64,000 nt of DNA from Pseudomonadaceae bacterium (GTDB taxonomy: Bacteria; Pseudomonadota; Gammaproteobacteria; Pseudomonadales; Azotimanducaceae). Shown here piece by piece: positions 61,561 to 64,000 of this stretch; position 1 is the stretch's first letter; the number at the start of each line of letters is the position of its first letter. The stretch covers positions 594,921 through 658,920 of the forward strand of contig JANSXA010000002.1 in assembly GCA_024743175.1 (NCBI GenBank), written 5' to 3'. The notes under the pieces were generated by a model. The model was not told the DNA's origin. It ran no database searches and saw nothing but the letters and a program-made list of their open reading frames with translations. The position numbers were made by a program, and so were the translations under genes.

Positions 61561-62001
61561 CTATTGCACCATATCGCCATACATCGGCGCGAGCATCTGC
61601 AACAGTCGGTTCTGCGCTCCCTGAGGAATATCTACATCGTCCATGGCCTGCATCAGATCTTCAACCAGCGCATTAAACTGGCGAGGATCGATGTTCATGC
61701 CTTGATGCGCCTCCACCATATCCCGGCCCGTGTACTCACAGCCGCCGCCCATCAGGTTGCAGAACTGATCACTGATGTGACCATGGAACTGGTCCATATC
61801 GGTATCGGCAAACGAATCCACAACCAGAGGGTCCTCAGCAAGTCGCATAATAAAAGCGTTCGCAAGATCGTTAACACCCGCCGCGCCACCAAACTGCTGA
61901 TAAAGCGTGGGCTTCTCGGCAGGCAGCGAGGCGCACCCCGCAGCAATCACAAGCAACATCACGAGACTGACTTTCTGCAGCGGGAAACCAGGTGAACTCA
62001 T
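61561..62001 (-). CDS. lipoprotein group 1 truncated haemoglobin
   Basis: A 146-residue protein from ATG 62001 with GGAGG eight bases upstream. It has a signal with lipobox AAGC at residues 20-23, so it is lipid-anchored outside the cytoplasm, unlike the usual cytoplasmic truncated haemoglobin. The globin part starts LYQQFGGAAGVNDLA, and the proximal His is His99 in VEAHQGMN; FHGHISDQFCNLMGG lies in the E-helix region. It may bind NO, O2 or haem in the periplasm. It is the last gene of an operon with the DUF3034 and EAL genes, 14 bases after the former. Confidence 0.85.
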   Translation of the reverse strand: MSSPGFPLQKVSLVMLLVIAAGCASLPAEKPTLYQQFGGAAGVNDLANAFIMRLAEDPLVVDSFADTDMDQFHGHISDQFCNLMGGGCEYTGRDMVEAHQGMNIDPRQFNALVEDLMQAMDDVDIPQGAQNRLLQMLAPMYGDMVQ

Positions 62002-62015
62002 GCTTCAACCTCCGC

Positions 62016-62855
62016 CTAAAACGTGATCTGCAAAGACAGATACGAACCTGTTTGATCAGGCAATCCAGCCACCTCATCAAGGTCAGCATACGCCGCTACT
62101 ACAGCAAGATGTTTATTGTGGAAGTAGCCCACAAAAACGTCCTGCCAGGCATTTTCTGCAACCGCACTGAGGTGTTCAGGCTTTTGGCGATATTCGTAAC
62201 CAACAACCCACTGGTCGTTAAGAAAGCCCACAACGGAACCCTCGAATACGATACTTCGACTATCTTCAGGCCCGCCAAATCCTAACAATCCGGTTTCGTT
62301 TGCGGCAGTCGAACGGATAGTCGCATTGAGGAACAGGTTTCGATCAGCCACAGCGGCAAAAAACAGTTTGCTGGCGCTGAGATACACATCTGTTCCAGAA
62401 TCATCGGTTGCACCTAACAGCTCAGGCACCGCAGGATCCCGGTGTTTCTTATAGGCAAGACCTAAGGAAAACTGCGGCATCTTTGTATAAAGCAGTTCTC
62501 CGAAAAGTTTTACTTTGGCGCCGTAAACTTTCTGCCTCAAGGTCAGACCCAATGGATCCACATCCAGCGACTGCTCCGCGTAACTCAGCTCAAACCGGTT
62601 GTTAAACCCCAAAGCTACGCCGGCCACATCAAGTTGCAGATCATCAGTAGCGACTTTTGTGGCAAATACAGAGCTACCCCACTCCGATGTGCTTGCGTAC
62701 CCGGCTATCACCGCCCAGGGACTGATGCCCCCTCCACCACCGCCTTCTATGGGTGATGCGCCGCCAGTGGCTAAAATCCTGCTTTTCGCCAGCACAGATT
62801 GTGTGGGAATTGCCAGGGCAAGTATCAGCATGCCATTGACTAAACTCTTACGCAC
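62016..62855 (-). CDS. DUF3034-family outer-membrane-barrel-like protein
   Basis: A 279-residue protein from GTG 62855, with GGAG about ten bases upstream and eight bases overlap with the EAL gene. Signal peptide LVNGMLILALAIPTQSVLA; a glycine-rich GGGGGGISPWAVIAGY segment begins the mature part, then regular amphipathic strands (SYAEQSLDVDPLGLTLRQKVYG, ending SYLSLQITF with a C-terminal Phe). This matches DUF3034, presumed outer-membrane barrels of unknown function. The context with a haemoglobin lipoprotein suggests shared envelope localisation. Confidence 0.88.
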   Translation of the reverse strand: MRKSLVNGMLILALAIPTQSVLAKSRILATGGASPIEGGGGGGISPWAVIAGYASTSEWGSSVFATKVATDDLQLDVAGVALGFNNRFELSYAEQSLDVDPLGLTLRQKVYGAKVKLFGELLYTKMPQFSLGLAYKKHRDPAVPELLGATDDSGTDVYLSASKLFFAAVADRNLFLNATIRSTAANETGLLGFGGPEDSRSIVFEGSVVGFLNDQWVVGYEYRQKPEHLSAVAENAWQDVFVGYFHNKHLAVVAAYADLDEVAGLPDQTGSYLSLQITF

Positions 62856-63858
62856 TGAGCTGTTTCTCCGCTGGGTTAACTAAATCCGATTGCTGCCACT
62901 TGAAGGTAGACCACCACTGAGAAAATTCATCTACCCGCAGTGGTTTCGAAAAATAGTACCCCTGCACCTTGTCGCATCCAAAATTCTGCAACATCCTCAG
63001 ACTGGCGTCGTTTTCGACGCCCTCAGCAACAATCTTCAGCCCCAGAGAGTGTCCGAGTTCAATCGTTGACGCGACTATGACCTCGTCACCGGGACTTTCG
63101 TCCAATGCCAGAACAAAGGACTTATCGATTTTCAACTCATCGACCGGCAACTGCTTCAATTGTGCAAGTGAAGAGTACCCGGTGCCGAAATCGTCAATGG
63201 CCAGCCGCAGGCCCATACGCTTCAGCGCAACAAGAATTTCGATTGCACTTTTCTGATCGCGTAACACCGCACTTTCGGTGATCTCCAAGGCGATCATGTC
63301 GCCGTCAGCCTGATATTGTTCCATCAGCCCGCGCACGATATTCGGCAACTGACGATCCGCCAGATCATGTGCCGACAGGTTAATGGCCACACAAACTTTA
63401 ACGCCCTTCTGGTGCCATTTTGCTGCCTGGGCAATAGCAGTTTCTAAAACCCAGTCTGTCATACGTCTGATATTGCCGGAGCGTTCTGCCAGGGTGACAA
63501 ATTCGTCAGGAGGAATGAATCCCAATTCGGGATGTACCCAGCGAAGCAGCGCCTCACACTCGGTCACGCTTTTGCTGACCAGCGATACCTTAGGTTGAAA
63601 ACATAGATGGAACTGGTTCTGGGCAAAGGCGCTTTCAAAATCAGAAATTATGCGCAGCTGTCGAATACGCTCGTCTTCGTGATCAGAAAGAAACAACATA
63701 GCTGTGTCGTCGGCCGATTCCGCTCGTTCGAGGGTCGACTCAACACCCCGGATCAGGCTCTGTGCGTCAGCTGCATCATCTGGATAGCCGATGATGGCGC
63801 CGGCCAAGCGTGGCGTTGCTAGACCATCAGATTGCTGAGCCATCTGCAGACTGTTCAC
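62848..63858 (-). CDS. EAL-domain c-di-GMP phosphodiesterase with truncated GGDEF domain
   Basis: A 336-residue protein; GTG 63858 or ATG 63843 may be the start, neither with a strong ribosome-binding site. The EAL domain is complete: EALLRW, the metal-ligand Asn in AINLSAHDL, Glu in LEITES, and DDFGTGYSS, KIDKSF and VAEGVEN, so it should hydrolyse c-di-GMP. Only the last ~60 residues of a GGDEF domain precede it (GAIIGYPDDAADAQSLI). An IS1182-type element begins right upstream, so I read it as a truncated GGDEF-EAL gene. It heads the DUF3034/haemoglobin operon. Confidence 0.85.
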   Translation of the reverse strand: MNSLQMAQQSDGLATPRLAGAIIGYPDDAADAQSLIRGVESTLERAESADDTAMLFLSDHEDERIRQLRIISDFESAFAQNQFHLCFQPKVSLVSKSVTECEALLRWVHPELGFIPPDEFVTLAERSGNIRRMTDWVLETAIAQAAKWHQKGVKVCVAINLSAHDLADRQLPNIVRGLMEQYQADGDMIALEITESAVLRDQKSAIEILVALKRMGLRLAIDDFGTGYSSLAQLKQLPVDELKIDKSFVLALDESPGDEVIVASTIELGHSLGLKIVAEGVENDASLRMLQNFGCDKVQGYYFSKPLRVDEFSQWWSTFKWQQSDLVNPAEKQLSA

Positions 63859-63869
63859 TATTAATTCTG

Positions 63870-64000
63870 TTGAAAAACTAGTGGTATAACTAAGTTGTTA
63901 GCGTAAAATTGGGTGCTATCCGCAGGAGTAATGCCATGATGGGTCGCAAAGAAAATCATCAAGGGCAGTTCTTTTATCACTTCAACCTAGATCAACGAGT
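63870..64000 (+). mobile_element. left end of an IS1182-type insertion sequence (partial)
   Basis: The transposase start lies at 63936, so the element's terminal repeat must lie between about 63860 and 63935; I place the boundary near 63870 but cannot fix it. It continues beyond the window. It lies just upstream of the EAL gene that has lost most of its GGDEF domain. Confidence 0.6.
63936..64000 (+). CDS. IS1182/IS5-superfamily transposase, N-terminus only
   Basis: The open frame starts at ATG 63936 with AGGAG seven bases upstream and runs off the window. Its first residues, MMGRKENHQGQFFYHFNLDQ, match the conserved start of IS1182-family DDE transposases (MMGRxxxxQxxLFYxFNLxxRVP). Only 21 codons are available. 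Confidence 0.75.
   Translation, partial: MMGRKENHQGQFFYHFNLDQR

Noticed and set aside
1..64000. tRNA genes, CRISPR arrays or integrated phage
   Set aside because: Gaps between genes are mostly under 220 bases; none shows cloverleaf arms, spaced identical repeats or phage genes.

Overview
The window looks like chromosomal DNA of a free-living, probably marine gammaproteobacterium (Cellvibrionales/Halieaceae-like by inference). The reasons are three TonB-dependent receptors, a PiuA/PiuC iron locus, DUF3300/DUF2059/DUF3034/DUF502/DUF1499 genes, many short-chain accessory oxidoreductases, frequent GTG/TTG starts with good Shine-Dalgarno sequences, and mid-range GC content by eye. I saw no tRNA, rRNA, CRISPR array or prophage. 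The only mobile DNA is the left end of an IS1182-type element at the right edge.

Layout. 1-458: C-terminal part of a RimK-like ligase. 477-1559: an esterase on the minus strand. 1628-8426: a tight six-gene plus-strand operon (two-domain VOC protein, CbbQ/NorQ-type AAA+ ATPase, CbbO/NorD-type VWA protein, rhomboid protease, 2OG-Fe(II) oxygenase, TsgA-like MFS transporter). 8395-12386: a ceramidase-like protein, a membrane-anchored aldo/keto reductase with Fe-S motifs, a 36-residue membrane peptide and a tandem universal stress protein. 12448-16137: small secreted and membrane proteins, RDD, VOC, DUF4019 and a lipase. 16153-21678: a likely catabolic regulon (VOC, TonB receptor, TetR, cyclase-family hydrolase, LLM monooxygenase) with the same operator-like palindrome in front of both transcription units. 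21809-24013: DUF2059 and DUF3300. 24010-29095: a five-gene operon (nucleoside hydrolase, GST, methyltransferase, CurA-like reductase, Na+/solute symporter). 29260-32338: PiuC and a siderophore receptor behind a Fur box. 32339-32732: decayed DNA holding the tail of an ABC permease. 32733-37663: TetR, DUF502, GNAT, GpsA and a FixL/FixJ-like two-component system. 37741-42791: citrate synthase with a divergent LysR, then a DUF1499 lipoprotein, an M14-like desuccinylase and a glutamate-cysteine ligase. 42915-45455: a third TonB receptor with a clear terminator. 45673-60388: a divergently arranged Wzx/Wzy exopolysaccharide locus. 60462-64000: a membrane protein, a SHOCT-like lipoprotein, an EAL / DUF3034 / lipoprotein-truncated-haemoglobin operon, and the IS end.

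How the parts work together. The polysaccharide locus has two arms running from a shared 220-bp intergenic region. The left arm carries the priming transferase, a membrane protein with a degenerate GGDEF fold, two glycosyltransferases, polymerase, flippase and a lyase-like periplasmic protein. The right arm carries the kinase-less co-polymerase, a deacetylase, a short export protein, an outer-membrane barrel and an acyltransferase-like protein. Almost every junction in both arms is a 1-4 base overlap or near contact.

The observations most worth following are the metal-oxygenase/AAA+/VWA operon, the EAL-DUF3034-haemoglobin lipoprotein operon, the shared TetR operator, the FixL-like haem-PAS signature, and the short export protein paired with a barrel.
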